A stretch of DNA of 64,000 nucleotides from Methylophaga sp. (lineage in GTDB: Bacteria; Pseudomonadota; Gammaproteobacteria; Nitrosococcales; Methylophagaceae): positions 1 to 64,000 of the forward strand of contig NVWQ02000066.1 in assembly GCA_002733715.2 (NCBI GenBank), written 5' to 3'. A program made the position numbers and the translations under genes. Positions 35,558 through 44,372 of this stretch are shown in pieces. The notes below the pieces were generated by a model. The model worked only from the letters and a program-made list of their open reading frames with translations, was not told the origin of the DNA and did not search any database. How positions within the stretch are numbered: the stretch's first letter is position 1; each line of letters starts with the position of its first letter.

Positions 35558-36721
35558 ATGATAAATAAAAAAATACTTTTAGCATTAATATTAGCTATCT
35601 ACACCCAGCTAAGTCTGGCAGCAGAATGGTCATTGACCTCAGCCTTAAATCCATCAGTTGAATATGATGATAATGTATTTTTGAGTGAAAATGAGCAAAG
35701 CAGTATGCACTATGCTGTGACACCGACAGCAGTTGTAACTCGTGCAGTTGATAATATGCTGACAAGCTTAAGTGTAGGTTATCAAATAGATCGGTACACA
35801 TCCTTATCGTCGGATAATGATACTGAAAATCCCTTTATAAGATTTAATAGTTCATATAGTACTGAGCGAAGTCAGTATGACTTATCTGCCAGCTACCAAG
35901 AGGCAACGTCACGCTCAACAGCTGTTGAAGATACAGGTGATTTTTCTACGCAGTCGATCAATCGAACACGTTCAATTTCCCCTTCGTTTAGTTACCAATG
36001 GACAGAACGAGATACATTATCATTTAGTGGCTCATACCTAGAAAGATTGTCATCAACAACCAGCTTTGCTGATACAGAAACAAAATCAATAACGGCCGGC
36101 TGGCAACACCAGTTTAGCGAAAGGTTGAGCGCGGGTCTAAACGGAACGTTCTCAAATTATAAGTCCGATGGGCTAACGCTTTCTACTGATGATGATAACT
36201 ATAATCTATCAACGAGCATGACCTATGCGCTATCAGAGTTATGGAGCCTCACAGGCAATGTAGGCGCACGAAAGCTTAATAGTGAGAGAACGTCGACACT
36301 GACAGGAATAACTAACGATGATACGAGTACAGGTTCAACCTTTGGATTTTCAGCAATACGAACAGATGATATAAATACTTATACGATAAACTTATCAAGA
36401 GATTTGTCTCCATCAGGTACGGGTGATGTGAATGAAAGTGATCGAATTAATGCTTCTTGGTCACATAATATCTCTGATCGTTTGACTGCAAATATGGCTG
36501 CAAGTTATCAAGAAACGACTTCTGCATTAAGGGATTCTAATGGAAAACGAAAAAATGTTAATTTTACTCCATCACTACGCTGGCAGCTTGAAAGAAACTT
36601 AAATTTAAATTTTAAATACAGTTATCGCAAACAAACTCAAGAATCAGGCCGTTCTGCCGATAGCAATGCTGTGAGTGTCACATTAAATTATAACTGGGAC
36701 GGTATCCGAATCTCACGGTAG
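35558..36721 (+). CDS. outer-membrane beta-barrel protein of exosortase-type EPS loci
   Basis: A 387-residue protein with a signal peptide (to about 21, LSLAAEWS) and a body of alternating amphipathic strands rich in S, T, N and Y ending with aromatic residues. These run to the end NYNWDGIRISR, as in the large beta-barrels found beside export genes in PEP-CTERM EPS clusters. Repeated elements such as SYSTERSQYDLSASYQE and SASWSHNISDRLTANMAAS-like strands suggest an even-stranded barrel of about 16-18 strands. It likely provides the outer-membrane pore or surface docking. Confidence 0.82.
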   Translation: MINKKILLALILAIYTQLSLAAEWSLTSALNPSVEYDDNVFLSENEQSSMHYAVTPTAVVTRAVDNMLTSLSVGYQIDRYTSLSSDNDTENPFIRFNSSYSTERSQYDLSASYQEATSRSTAVEDTGDFSTQSINRTRSISPSFSYQWTERDTLSFSGSYLERLSSTTSFADTETKSITAGWQHQFSERLSAGLNGTFSNYKSDGLTLSTDDDNYNLSTSMTYALSELWSLTGNVGARKLNSERTSTLTGITNDDTSTGSTFGFSAIRTDDINTYTINLSRDLSPSGTGDVNESDRINASWSHNISDRLTANMAASYQETTSALRDSNGKRKNVNFTPSLRWQLERNLNLNFKYSYRKQTQESGRSADSNAVSVTLNYNWDGIRISR

Positions 36722-36758
36722 TAAGCTCGTAGGGATGATCTTACAGCCACTATTTGAA

Positions 36759-36895
36759 CGTCATTCCGGCAGGCTTACCCAGTCGAGCCGAGCACAAGAT
36801 TAGCCGGAGTCTCTAGCTGAATGAAATAGATCCCCGATAAAAGATCTCGAGGATGACGGAGTAGAAAAACAGGTAGTATGAGTGATCAGCGGTAT
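36759..36895. repeat. MITE-like palindromic repeat
   Basis: Begins CGTCATTCCGGCAGGCTTAC and closes AGATCCCCGATAAAAGATCT then CGAGGATGACG (to 36858), with a right arm GTGATCAGCGGTATA resembling the 26122 family. It is the first of two elements filling the 389-bp gap between the barrel and chain-length genes; beyond these repeats I see nothing in this gap. Confidence 0.72.
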
Positions 36896-36898
36896 ACA

Positions 36899-37064
36899 CC
36901 CATGTTGCTTCAATTTGCAGTTCTTACCACGTCGTCATTGATCCTTCGGTTACTACGTTTTGGTAGGCTTGTAGCCGGAATCAGAGTATAAACAAGACTC
37001 CCGCTAACTACATGCGGGAGTGACGGAAGAACGAGAATCTGCAGATTGAGTGATCACGAGTATA
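36899..37064. repeat. MITE-like repeat, CGTCATTGATCCT core
   Basis: The left arm CATGTTGCTTCAATTTGCAG, the core CGTCATTGATCCTTCGGTTA (36933) to CGGGAGTGACG (37025), and the right arm AGATTGAGTGATCACGAGTA to 37062 together form a mosaic like 33694-33848. It ends 47 bp before the wzz-like start. Confidence 0.78.
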
Positions 37065-37110
37065 GATATATTAGCCATTTTGTCTAAGTAAATAGGTAGT
37101 TAGGAATACA

Positions 37111-38733
37111 ATGGAAGAAGAAGTTAAAGAGCTAGGCGATTATCTGGATATAATACGACGGCATAAATACTGGGTATTGATCCCTGCGGTTATATTAATT
37201 GCTTTAAGCGGATTAGTTGCTTATTTATTGCCGGCCACCTATAAGTCAGAAGGTTTAATTCTGATTGAATCACAAGAAATCCCCAATGATTTAGTGCGTT
37301 CAACAGTGACTAGCTATGCTGATCAGCGTATTGAAGTGATTAAACAACGGATCATGACTACTTCTAAAATCATGGTGCTAGTTAGAAAGTATAATCTTTA
37401 TCCAGATCTACGTAAAAAATCTCCGATTTCAGAAATAGTGGGCTTATTTCGTGAGAATATTGCAGTAACAATGGTGGAAGCGAATGTAACGGATCCGCGT
37501 AGTGGTCGTGCTCGGCGTGCGACGATTGCTTTTAAAGTCTCATTTATGGATAAGTCACCACAATTAGCTCAAAAAGTAGCCAATGATTTAGTAACTGAAT
37601 TTTTGGTTGAAAATACACGGGTCCGAACTGATCGAGCAAGTGAAACAACTAAATTTTTAGAAGCAGAAGCAAACAAACTCCAAAAACAAATTCAATTAAC
37701 AGAAAAGAAAATCGCTGAATTTAAAGACGAATATAGCGATAGTCTGCCAGAGCTATTAGAGCATAATTTATCAGTAATAGAGCGGATGCAAACGGAGTTA
37801 TCCTATAATCAAAATCAAATTCGGGCACTAAAAGATCTTACGACTACATTACGTACAGAGCTGGTAAACATTAACCCATATGTGACACAAAAAATACTGG
37901 GGGCAGGTGCTCAGCTGTCGGTAGAAACAGCTGCGCAAAAACTAGCACGAGCACAAACTGAGCATGATCGACTATCAGCAAAATATTCAGCTAATCATCC
38001 TGACATAAAAGCGTTAAACAATCAGATCTCAGATCTTGAAAAGCAAGTTAAAGAAGAAGCCAACTCGATAGATAAGCCATCATCAAATGGTCAGTTTAGA
38101 CGAACACGGAATCCTCTTTATGGCCAATTCAGTGCAAAAATAAATGCATCAGAACGAGAAGCAATTCGATTGCAAGAACGTAATGAAGTTATAAAACAAA
38201 AAATAGCCGATTATGATGAACGCATTGTTCGCACCCATCAGGTCAAGCGAGCCTATGACGATTTAACACGTGACCATGAAAATAAGCTTAGAAAATATGA
38301 AGAATTGAGATCAAAACAGCTCGAAGCAGAATTGGCACAAAACCTTGAGTCTGAAAACAAAGGTGAAAGCTTTACCTTAATAGAGCCCCCTTTAATACCA
38401 AGCAAGTCAGAAAAACCAGATCGTGTAAAACTATTTGTAATGGGAGTAGTTGCCTCAATTGGAGCAGGTTTAGGTTTAGCGCTATTGATTGAAATGCTAT
38501 TTGGCGGTGTCCGAGGCTACAATCAAATGACCCGTATCCTTGGTAATGCACCGTTAGTAGTTATCCCCATGATAACAACGATGCAAGATGTTCAAAAACG
38601 GGCAAGGAGTAGACTGAAAATAGTTGTGGCAGCTATCGTACTGCTAGGATTATGCGTTGCTGGTTTTCATTACTGGGTGATGGATCTTGAAGTGTTTTGG
38701 TTCAAACTTTTACGAAAAATAAGTTTATTGTAA
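37111..38733 (+). CDS. Wzz/GumC-type chain-length determinant
   Basis: A 540-residue inner-membrane protein controlling polymer length. The first helix is at about 16-37 (HKYWVLIPAVILIALSGLVA), followed by the Wzz domain. A long periplasmic coiled coil (about 180-420, AETTKF...LEAELAQNLESENKGE) ends at the P-rich motif IEPPLIPSKSEKPDR. The second helix is near 445-465, and an extra C-terminal helix lies at about 510-530. No kinase domain is fused; the separate ATPase gene at 39134 should partner it. Confidence 0.92.
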   Translation: MEEEVKELGDYLDIIRRHKYWVLIPAVILIALSGLVAYLLPATYKSEGLILIESQEIPNDLVRSTVTSYADQRIEVIKQRIMTTSKIMVLVRKYNLYPDLRKKSPISEIVGLFRENIAVTMVEANVTDPRSGRARRATIAFKVSFMDKSPQLAQKVANDLVTEFLVENTRVRTDRASETTKFLEAEANKLQKQIQLTEKKIAEFKDEYSDSLPELLEHNLSVIERMQTELSYNQNQIRALKDLTTTLRTELVNINPYVTQKILGAGAQLSVETAAQKLARAQTEHDRLSAKYSANHPDIKALNNQISDLEKQVKEEANSIDKPSSNGQFRRTRNPLYGQFSAKINASEREAIRLQERNEVIKQKIADYDERIVRTHQVKRAYDDLTRDHENKLRKYEELRSKQLEAELAQNLESENKGESFTLIEPPLIPSKSEKPDRVKLFVMGVVASIGAGLGLALLIEMLFGGVRGYNQMTRILGNAPLVVIPMITTMQDVQKRARSRLKIVVAAIVLLGLCVAGFHYWVMDLEVFWFKLLRKISLL

Positions 38734-38770
38734 CTATTAGCTGGATATATGAAGCTGTAGAAAAATACTT

Positions 38771-38918
38771 CATCATTCCCACAAAAAAGGGAATGACCGT
38801 GTAAATAAATTGCAACATTTGTCATCTCGACGTTAGGATAGATCTTGGAGTGCCGCAAGATCCCTCCACTACGGTCGGGATGACGAGTATTAGCTGCAAC
38901 TTCATGTATCACGGGTAT
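38771..38918. repeat. intergenic repeat, GTCATCTCGACG type, with arm
   Basis: A copy of the element at 26010-26115: GACCGTGTAAATAAATTG, then GTCATCTCGACGTTAGGATA, then TCCCTCCACTACGGTCGGGA and TGACG (38885). It is followed by an outward arm (CAACTTCATGTATCACGGGT) that directly abuts the mirrored left arm of the next element. Confidence 0.85.
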
Positions 38919-39064
38919 ATACCCGTGATCATTCAAGTTGCAGTTTTTTATCCGTCATTGCGAACGCAGTGCGGCAATCCAGCTCTGCCCAGACTAGATT
39001 GCTTCGCGTTGCTCGCAATGACGGTGTATTATTAACACCTGCATCTTCATTGATTATGGGTATA
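38919..39064. repeat. MITE-like element with CGTCATTGCGA core
   Basis: Outer arms: ATACCCGTGATCATTCAAGT on the left and TCTTCATTGATTATGGGTAT on the right. The inner hairpin is CGTCATTGCGAACGCAGTGC (38953) with its partner GCGTTGCTCGCAATGACG (to 39023). The inner part resembles the widely dispersed CGTCATTGCGAGC palindromes known from many bacteria. Confidence 0.85.
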
Positions 39065-39104
39065 TAACGTAGCTAGCACACTCAAGTATGGGTGCTAAAA
39101 ATTT

Positions 39105-39128
39105 ACAAATTGAATGATTACGAGTATA
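39105..39128. repeat. solo MITE right arm at a start codon
   Basis: ACAAATTGAATGATTACGAG followed by TATA is a right arm of the 26122 family without a matching left half close by. It ends five bases before the ATG of the tyrosine-kinase-like gene, so the arm supplies that gene's ribosome-binding region. Confidence 0.65.
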
Positions 39129-39133
39129 AAACA

Positions 39134-39967
39134 ATGGATAGAATACAAAAAGCGTTAGATAAAGCAAAGGCAAAACATAGCGAACAAGCTATTATTGACG
39201 TGCCTAGCACGAACGAAGAAAACGCTATTAGTTCACCAATAGACCCGCTAAAGTCACCTATTGATAATATTTCATATCAGCAAACACGGGTTGTCGAAAC
39301 ATCAAGAGATCATTTAGAAAGTAACCGTATTATTGCTGGTATGTATGGAAACCCACAGTCTACCGTGTTTCGCATGCTGCGAACGCAAGTCCTACAGAAA
39401 ATGCGAGCGAATAATTGGCAAACGATTGCAATTACTTCTCCGACAGCAGGGGAAGGAAAATCATTGGTAGCGTCCAACTTGGCTATTGCAATAGCAATGG
39501 AGCTTAATCAAACGGTAATGTTAGTTGATATGGACCTACGTAATCCAACATTAAATAAATATTTTGATCTAAACGCTGAACTAGGGTTGAAGGATTATTT
39601 GGAGCAAAACCTAGAGCTGAAAGATGTACTCATTAACCCTGGTATTAAACGAATGGTTATCCTTCCAGGGAAAGGACGAGCAGAAGACTCAGCAGAGTTA
39701 TTATCTAGCCCTAAGATGGCAAACTTAGTTGCAGAATTAAAAGCACAATATGATTCACGCTTGATTATTTTTGATGTACCACCGCTTTTGCAAACGGATG
39801 ATGTGCTTTTATCATCCAAGTATTTTGATTGTAGCTTACTGGTATTAGAAGATGGCAAAAATAAAGAATCTGAAATTACTAAAGCATTACAGATGTTAGA
39901 GAATAACAACTTGATTGGTTCAGTGTTGAATAAGTCTAATAAACCACCCACACACCAGTATTATTAA
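39134..39967 (+). CDS. CpsD/EpsG-like tyrosine-kinase family ATPase
   Basis: A 277-residue P-loop ATPase of the bacterial tyrosine kinase/ParA group that regulates polymerisation with Wzz. Walker A is in TSPTAGEGKSLVASNLA, Walker A' is VMLVDMDLRNP, and Walker B is RLIIFDVPPL. The N-terminus MDRIQKALDKAKAKH is typical for exosortase-locus kinases. It ends with HQYY, only two tyrosines instead of the usual cluster, so autophosphorylation capacity is uncertain. ATG 39134 is preferred; the ATG at 39092 lies in repeat DNA. Confidence 0.9.
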   Translation: MDRIQKALDKAKAKHSEQAIIDVPSTNEENAISSPIDPLKSPIDNISYQQTRVVETSRDHLESNRIIAGMYGNPQSTVFRMLRTQVLQKMRANNWQTIAITSPTAGEGKSLVASNLAIAIAMELNQTVMLVDMDLRNPTLNKYFDLNAELGLKDYLEQNLELKDVLINPGIKRMVILPGKGRAEDSAELLSSPKMANLVAELKAQYDSRLIIFDVPPLLQTDDVLLSSKYFDCSLLVLEDGKNKESEITKALQMLENNNLIGSVLNKSNKPPTHQYY

Positions 39968-39969
39968 AA

Positions 39970-40866
39970 ATGTATACAGAACACTTTGGTTTAGTTCATA
40001 AGCCTTTTAACCTAGTCCCTGACCCAGCATTTTTTTATCTGAGTCCTAACCATAGAAAAGCATTAACTATGCTGGAATATGGCCTAATGAGTCAGGCTGG
40101 CTTTACGGTTGTAACAGGTGAAATAGGCGCAGGGAAAACAACATTAATCCGAAAATTACTGAAAAAAATTGCAAAAAATTGTGTTATTGGCTTAATCAAT
40201 AATACCCATGAATCATTTGGCGAGTTAATGACTTGGGTACTAGATGCACTCGATATCGAATCAAATGCAACAGACAATGCAGGACGCTATCGAGATTATA
40301 TTAACTTTGTAGTAGAGCAACATGCACAAGGACGACGCGTTGTATTAATCGTCGACGAAGCACAGAACTTATCAGTCCAGGCATTGGAGGAGTTACGTTT
40401 GCTATCTAATATCAATATTGATTCAGATATTTTTATGCAAATAATTCTGACAGGCCAACCTGAATTAATTGAAAAACTAAATCAACCAGAATTAGAGCAG
40501 TTTGCCCAGCGAATTGGAGTAGAATATCACCTTAAAGCACTCAACCACCCTGAAACACAACGCTATATTGAATATCGATTACAAATAGCAGGGGCAAAAA
40601 ACTATAGAGATATTTTTAGCGACCAAGCCTGCGCGATGATTTATTGTTATAGTGAAGGCATTCCACGTCGAATTAACAGCCTATGTGATTTTGCCTTAGT
40701 TTACGCATTTGCTGATGATAAGCAGACTGTTGATGCAGCCATAATCACTGAAATGATGAAAGAGAAGAAAGCGACGCGTATAATACAAACAAAGAAAGAT
40801 GAAAATGCAGATGTGAAACGCGTCAAAGATTGGCTACTAGAAAAACACAAGATTGCATTAATATAA
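39970..40866 (+). CDS. ExeA-like AAA ATPase of exosortase EPS loci
   Basis: A 298-residue AAA ATPase similar to ExeA/GspA and to the PEP-CTERM-system ATPase family. It starts YTEHFGLVHKPFNLVPDPAF, followed by LSPNHRKALTMLEYGL. Walker A is GEIGAGKTT (about 51-59), Walker B is VVLIVDEAQNLS, and sensor-like RRINSLCDFAL is near the C-terminus. It lacks the C-terminal peptidoglycan-binding part of ExeA. It is two bases downstream of the kinase gene, so both are co-translated. Likely role: energising or positioning the export machinery. Confidence 0.9.
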   Translation: MYTEHFGLVHKPFNLVPDPAFFYLSPNHRKALTMLEYGLMSQAGFTVVTGEIGAGKTTLIRKLLKKIAKNCVIGLINNTHESFGELMTWVLDALDIESNATDNAGRYRDYINFVVEQHAQGRRVVLIVDEAQNLSVQALEELRLLSNINIDSDIFMQIILTGQPELIEKLNQPELEQFAQRIGVEYHLKALNHPETQRYIEYRLQIAGAKNYRDIFSDQACAMIYCYSEGIPRRINSLCDFALVYAFADDKQTVDAAIITEMMKEKKATRIIQTKKDENADVKRVKDWLLEKHKIALI

Positions 40867-40952
40867 AAATATGTGGGCTATCTCGCATAATCACAAGTAT
40901 AAGATAAGTATCATGCACTTCACTGACAGCATTGTACCTAATGAGGATAATC

Positions 40953-42842
40953 ATGAAGAATTTACTTCCAATAGCACTATTGATTTTAGCAAGCACTTCA
41001 AGTTATGGCGCATTTAATTCCGATGGAAATTCAAATGGAAGTGGATACAGTGGTGGGTATAAAACTGACATTCGAAACGGTGGGTATAATACTGACGACA
41101 GCCGAGACAATTACTACGCAGATGACATTGATGATGCTAACTCTGGGGCTGAGGCTGCACCAAAAGTAAATAATACAAGTAAGCCGGCTAGTTCCGCTCC
41201 AGCAGCGGCAATCACTAAAGTAAAAGAGGATAACCCCGTTGCTGTTGTCCCGAAAAGTAACCCAGATGCAGGCAAAAAAATTCAAAAAGTGACAAAAGGG
41301 GGTGTGGTTACCTACTCATGGGCTTCTTCTGATCAGTTGGCACAAAATGAACCAGATTCAGAAGTAGAAATAATAAAAGTAGATAACTCCGGGTTCAGCA
41401 ATGGGGTGACATTATTACCGACAGCGTCAACCTGTAGAGTAGAAAATATTGGTGTGAATACGGCGAACTTAGTGTATTACGGTAGTGCAATGCCATTTAA
41501 AGACTTGGCAAAAATGACCGCGCCATGGGATGCAGATTCTCCACTTGATGTTGATGCGAATGGTTATATAAAATCACTCGGCGCGGATAAAGCTCGTACG
41601 ATTATTACTGATGATAACTGGGGGCGTGATGCAAATGATAAAAGGTATGTGGTTTTATATGATGGCGAAGGCAAGTTAGATTTTCACCTAATTAAGCCTA
41701 AAGTGATTAAGTCCGAACCTGGCCGAATTGAGATAGAGCTGCAGTATGGGCGGGCAGGAATGTTGCAGACATCTACTAATCCAGCTAATTATTTACGTAA
41801 TATTAGAATAGTGCCGATAGAGAATGAACAAGATTATGATAAAACAATAACGAGAAAGGAATATAGAGACGCATGGAATGGTGTTGGCGTTATGAGATAT
41901 TTAAATTCTCAAAGAACAAACAATTCTACAGAAGTGGAGTGGAGTGACCGGCAAAAAGGGACCACATTTGGTGCAAAAAAAGGCCAATCATTAGAAGATA
42001 TTATTCAAATGTCAAATGAAATGAATACCTCGCCATGGTTGTTGGTGCCCCACCTTGCTAATGATGATTATTTTAGACAAATGGCTATATATGTGAGAGA
42101 TAATTTAAATCCAAGCTTGAAAGTGCATATTGAATATAGTAATGAAACATGGAATTTTGGTTTCCAGCAAGCCCAATATTTATATCAACTATCGCAAAAA
42201 AATGGTACTTCTCGTCAAACAGAGTATGGCCTGAGGTCTAAAAAATTATTTGATGTATGGGGTGAGGTCTTTGGAGGAAACGATAGATTGGTTCGGGTTA
42301 TTGGAACACAATTATTCTACCCTTGGATATCAGAACAGATTATGAAAACACCTGGTCTGGCAGACTCTGTTGATGCATTGGCGGTTGGTTATTATATTGG
42401 TCATGAATTTTCAGATGATGAACTGATTCAGAAGGTCGTAAATATGACGGATGAAGAGGTTTTTGATCATTTACATAATGTAAGCCTTCCAGCTGCAGAA
42501 AAAGTATTAACAGAACAAAAAGCTATTGCAGAACAGCATAATGTTAAATTAATTGCTTATGAAGCAGGCCAGCATCTTCTCGTGGGGCATAAATGGAGAG
42601 AAGATACACAAATCGTGAATCGGTTTGTTGAGCTAAACCGCTCTCCTAAAATGTATCAACTATATCTAGATATGTATAAGCAGTGGAATGACGTAGGTGG
42701 TGAACTAATAGTGTGGTTCCAAACTACCTATAAGCCAGGTAAGTGGGGTAATTGGGGGTTATTGGAAAATATTTCTCAAGACCCTTCAAGCGCACCTAAA
42801 TTTCGGGCATTTAAGAAAATTTTAAGTGATAATGGTTGCTGA
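40953..42842 (+). CDS. secreted glycosidase-like protein of the EPS locus
   Basis: A 629-residue exported protein. The signal peptide is about 1-20 (KNLLPIALLILASTSSYG), followed by a low-complexity region of about 110 residues rich in G, S, N, D and A (SDGNSNGSGYSGGYKTD). The large C-terminal domain has MSNEMNTSPWLLVPHLANDD and LKVHIEYSNETWNFGFQ, and resembles TIM-barrel glycoside hydrolase-like proteins. The Glu in EYSNETWN and the later Glu in LIAYEAGQHLL are plausible acid/base and nucleophile. ATG 40953 has GAGG nearby. It may trim or bind the polysaccharide. No family number can be given. Confidence 0.7.
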   Translation: MKNLLPIALLILASTSSYGAFNSDGNSNGSGYSGGYKTDIRNGGYNTDDSRDNYYADDIDDANSGAEAAPKVNNTSKPASSAPAAAITKVKEDNPVAVVPKSNPDAGKKIQKVTKGGVVTYSWASSDQLAQNEPDSEVEIIKVDNSGFSNGVTLLPTASTCRVENIGVNTANLVYYGSAMPFKDLAKMTAPWDADSPLDVDANGYIKSLGADKARTIITDDNWGRDANDKRYVVLYDGEGKLDFHLIKPKVIKSEPGRIEIELQYGRAGMLQTSTNPANYLRNIRIVPIENEQDYDKTITRKEYRDAWNGVGVMRYLNSQRTNNSTEVEWSDRQKGTTFGAKKGQSLEDIIQMSNEMNTSPWLLVPHLANDDYFRQMAIYVRDNLNPSLKVHIEYSNETWNFGFQQAQYLYQLSQKNGTSRQTEYGLRSKKLFDVWGEVFGGNDRLVRVIGTQLFYPWISEQIMKTPGLADSVDALAVGYYIGHEFSDDELIQKVVNMTDEEVFDHLHNVSLPAAEKVLTEQKAIAEQHNVKLIAYEAGQHLLVGHKWREDTQIVNRFVELNRSPKMYQLYLDMYKQWNDVGGELIVWFQTTYKPGKWGNWGLLENISQDPSSAPKFRAFKKILSDNGC

Positions 42843-42980
42843 TTACAGCCTTAAATCAGGATAAGAAAATATAGGTGGTTTGTGACTACTATAGCAAGAA
42901 ATCATGAAACATCGGATATTAGTGAACGTAAAATGAAAACGTGGTAAATTAAGACGTTAAGATATGTAAGATACTAAAAA

Positions 42981-44372
42981 ATGGGAAATGGACTGGCGTA
43001 CACTATATTAGCAATTTGGCCTTTGGTTGCTATTTATTTATATAGAACAAGGTCGATACAGGTTGCGACTCTTTGGACAATCTTTGCTGGCTTAATGGTG
43101 CTCCCTGTTAAAACAGCCGTTGATTTGCCCATGTTACCAGAAGTGGGGAAAGACACTGCTCCAGTTATTGCGGCGTTAATTGGGTGTTGGCTGGTAAAGC
43201 GGCAACATATCTCATACTTCAAACAATTAGGTAAAATAAAATATCTTGTTTTATTGTATTTGATCGTACCGTTTGTTACTGCAGGTTTAAATAGCGATGC
43301 GGTTTTTACTGGCGGATGGTATCTTCCAAGTTTGACATATTATGATGGAGTCTCATCTGTTATTAATCAGTTTTTACTGATAGTTCCATTTTTTATTGGG
43401 AGACAGTTTTTTAAAACATACGATCATCAATTGTTGATGTTTAAAATACTTGCTATAGCGGGTTTAGTATACTCACTCCCTATTTTATTTGAAGTAAGAA
43501 TGAGCCCTCAACTTCATTTGTGGATTTATGGGTACTTCCCAGGTAGCTTTGGTCAACAGATGCGTTTAGATGGTTTCAGGCCTGTTGTTTTTATGGGACA
43601 TGGTTTGACGGTTTCATTTTTTATTGCGATAGCATTACTGTCAGCAATAACTCTATGGAAAAACCAAATCAGACTCCGTTTATTTTCTCCAGCAATTCGG
43701 GTTTATTACTTAGCCATTATTTTAGTGCTATGTAAAAGTGTTGGAGCTCTAGTTTACGGAGTCTTAGCTTTTGCTTTGATTAAATGGACAAAACCTAAAA
43801 GGCAGCATCAAATTGCTGTGGTTCTAGCTTGTTTGACATTGTTTTATCCACTAATGTCAATTATGAATGTATTTCCACATCAACCTATTATTGAGATGGC
43901 TTCATCGGTAGATGAAGAACGGGCTCAATCCTTACAGTTCCGGTTTGATAATGAAGAGATTTTATTAGAGCATGCTAGAGAGAGAATTTTCTTTGGGTGG
44001 GGTGGCTGGGGACGTAATCGTGTATACGATCAAGAAACAGGTAAAGATATTTCTGTAACGGATGGGCGGTGGATCATTACGTTTGGCCAATTTGGAATTT
44101 TAGGTTTTATTGCAGAATTTGGATTTTTGGCTCTGACAATATTCCGATCTTATATAGCGTCTAAACGACTCAAGTCAAAGTCTGAACAACCATTATTGGC
44201 TGCACATGCTCTCATGGTAGGGATAATCATGATTGATCAGCTGCCTAATTCCTCACTGTCTCCTTGGCTATGGCTCTTAGCAGGTATCCTATTGGGGCGT
44301 AGCGAAGCCATTATTTATCAGAGTAGGGATAATGCATTTAGTAAACAAAATATAGCGAAGAGTAGTGGATAA
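42981..44372 (+). CDS. O-antigen ligase/polymerase-like membrane protein (Wzy-type)
   Basis: A 463-residue protein with about eleven predicted helices and a larger periplasmic loop late in the chain (about 305-365, containing RFDNEEILLEHARERIFFG and WGGWGRNRVYD). The following ITFGQFGILGFIAEFGFL is a pattern typical of Wzy/WaaL-family proteins. In this locus it is the best candidate to polymerise the repeat units. It overlaps the flippase gene by eight bases. Confidence 0.8.
   Translation: MGNGLAYTILAIWPLVAIYLYRTRSIQVATLWTIFAGLMVLPVKTAVDLPMLPEVGKDTAPVIAALIGCWLVKRQHISYFKQLGKIKYLVLLYLIVPFVTAGLNSDAVFTGGWYLPSLTYYDGVSSVINQFLLIVPFFIGRQFFKTYDHQLLMFKILAIAGLVYSLPILFEVRMSPQLHLWIYGYFPGSFGQQMRLDGFRPVVFMGHGLTVSFFIAIALLSAITLWKNQIRLRLFSPAIRVYYLAIILVLCKSVGALVYGVLAFALIKWTKPKRQHQIAVVLACLTLFYPLMSIMNVFPHQPIIEMASSVDEERAQSLQFRFDNEEILLEHARERIFFGWGGWGRNRVYDQETGKDISVTDGRWIITFGQFGILGFIAEFGFLALTIFRSYIASKRLKSKSEQPLLAAHALMVGIIMIDQLPNSSLSPWLWLLAGILLGRSEAIIYQSRDNAFSKQNIAKSSG

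Noticed and set aside
38850-39035. 61-codon frame across the repeats
   Set aside because: Made entirely of repeat DNA; its text resembles translations of CGTCATTGCGA palindromes.
26010-39128. CRISPR array made of the recurring intergenic repeats
   Set aside because: The repeats are palindromic, irregularly spaced over kilobases, of several types, and have no uniform spacers or cas genes nearby.
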